This document shows, one piece after another, positions 63,227 to 64,000 of a stretch of DNA of 64,000 nucleotides. The position numbers were made by a program, and so were the translations under genes. The notes beneath the pieces were generated by a model. The model was not told the DNA's origin, ran no database searches, and was given only the letters and a program-made list of their open reading frames with translations. Location of the stretch: positions 62,001 to 126,000 of the forward strand of contig DATMAG010000089.1 of assembly GCA_035560235.1 (NCBI GenBank), in the 5' to 3' direction. This DNA comes from DASRDU01 sp035560235 (GTDB lineage Bacteria > Acidobacteriota > Blastocatellia > RBC074). Positions within the stretch are counted from its first letter, which is position 1. Each line of letters begins with the position of its first letter.

Positions 63227-64000
63227 TCATCCGCTCAGCGCCGGGCGCAGCGCATTGCGCAACCGATTTTTCCTGAGTTCAAAACCGCTGGTGCTTTGCG
63301 CGAAATGGGCCGGATCGCGCTCGGTATGAATGCGCGGCAGCGCCAGCAGCGGGCTGTTCTGTTCAATCAGTCCGGGTTCGCAGGTGGCCGCGCACTGATA
63401 ACCGGCCCGGCCCGCTGCGGCGCGCACGCGCCGGTCAGAATCGCCATTCGGATAGCAGAACAACTTCACCTCGCGATGCAGACCTGCCGTGAGCCTCGCG
63501 CGTGACTCGCGCAGTTCAGCGTCAAGCTGCGCCGGTTCAAGCGTGGTGAGGATGGGGTGAGTGACAGTATGCGAACCGATCTCGATGCCAGCCGCAGCCA
63601 TCTCGCGCAACTGTTCCCACGTGGCCGCGCTGTAATCAGGCGGCGGCAGCGCGGGCAGCGCGACCTTGAGCATTGTTGCAATCCGGCTGAGCCGGGCTTC
63701 ACGTTCATCTGTCGGCAGCAGTTTGAGCGCATCGTTGATGCGGTCAGCAGCCTGCAGCCGGGCTTCGTGATCGGTCAGATTCATTCGTCTCTGCTCGCCG
63801 CCGAGCGTGATTTCGCTATTCTGTGAAGACGTGTGCAGGCAGATAAAGCGCGCCTTGTCGGGCCAGAGCCAGATCTTCTGATCAGTGAAATCAGTTACGG
63901 CAAAGAGCGTGGCGGGCGCGTGATATTTGCGCAGCAGCGGGAATGCGATTTCAAAAGCGTCACGGTAACCATCATCAATCGTGATCGCCACAGCGCGCGA
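63227..64000 (-). CDS. Polysaccharide deacetylase (5' end beyond the window)
   Basis: 257 visible residues of a NodB-type deacetylase. The metal-site motifs are visible: AITIDDGYRDAF (Asp pair) and GSHTVTHPILT (HxxxH). YHAPATLFAVTDFTD is the next strand. It removes N- or O-acetyl groups from sugars and fits the tailoring part of the locus. The frame runs past base 64000, where the residues SRAVAITIDD begin, so the start and any signal peptide are outside the window. The first in-window start codon (GTG at 63991) is unlikely to be the true one. Confidence 0.83.
   Translation of the reverse strand, partial: SRAVAITIDDGYRDAFEIAFPLLRKYHAPATLFAVTDFTDQKIWLWPDKARFICLHTSSQNSEITLGGEQRRMNLTDHEARLQAADRINDALKLLPTDEREARLSRIATMLKVALPALPPPDYSAATWEQLREMAAAGIEIGSHTVTHPILTTLEPAQLDAELRESRARLTAGLHREVKLFCYPNGDSDRRVRAAAGRAGYQCAATCEPGLIEQNSPLLALPRIHTERDPAHFAQSTSGFELRKNRLRNALRPALSG

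Overview
The window is GC-rich, densely coded DNA from what looks like an Acidobacteriota genome, with class Blastocatellia my best guess. This is an inference from gene content: a Pil-Chp chemosensory cluster, an ECF sigma gene followed by a Ser/Thr-kinase/TPR gene, DUF1501 and DUF1549/DUF1553 proteins with Planctomycete-type cytochrome domains, several Uma2-family proteins, and an exopolysaccharide locus like those linked to exosortases. No rRNA or tRNA gene, CRISPR array, phage or insertion-sequence transposase was seen.

Layout. 1-7144 (+): type IV pilus chemosensory operon (two response regulators, CheW, MCP, CheA hybrid), closed by a bidirectional terminator shared with the next block. 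7258-11851 (-): RND efflux pump and its lipoprotein adaptor. 12253-15288 (-): secreted PPC-domain protein and a ParE-like toxin/antitoxin pair. 15321-22844 (-): TIM-barrel epimerase, WD40/cytochrome protein, DUF1549/DUF1553 protein and DUF1501 protein, with two Uma2 genes interleaved. 23174-28695 (+): independent metabolic genes (secreted hypothetical, NAD(P)-binding protein, cytochrome c, SnoaL-like protein, O-methyltransferase, di-iron MBL protein). 29213-31490 (+): ECF sigma gene, a decayed kinase gene lacking its catalytic lobe, a gene remnant and a small hypothetical gene. 31663-64000 (both strands): a large exopolysaccharide locus with four soluble or membrane-anchored glycosyltransferases and one GT39-type transferase, GDP-mannose/UDP-glucose dehydrogenase, acyltransferase, SAM methyltransferase, heparinase-like lyase, two asparagine-synthase-type amidotransferases, ExeA-like ATPase, two FemAB/BioF2-like acyltransferases, Wzy/ligase, Wzx flippase and a polysaccharide deacetylase running off the right edge. 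No exosortase is visible.

How it fits together. The Chp system would steer pilus motility. The right half would make, modify (amidation, acylation, deacetylation), polymerise and export a uronic-acid-containing polysaccharide. A protein with a degenerate kinase fold, a membrane anchor and a TonB C-terminus sits inside that locus. A 28-bp bipartite motif with identical spacing lies upstream of that gene and of the first glycosyltransferase operon, which suggests shared control.

Non-coding structure is the most unusual part. At least eleven gene boundaries carry long inverted repeats or hairpin clusters. Several have perfect or near-perfect arms of 27 to 41 bp. One set has arms built from decamers around CACGAA and another has arms built from heptamers like ATTCTCC. 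All lie between genes.
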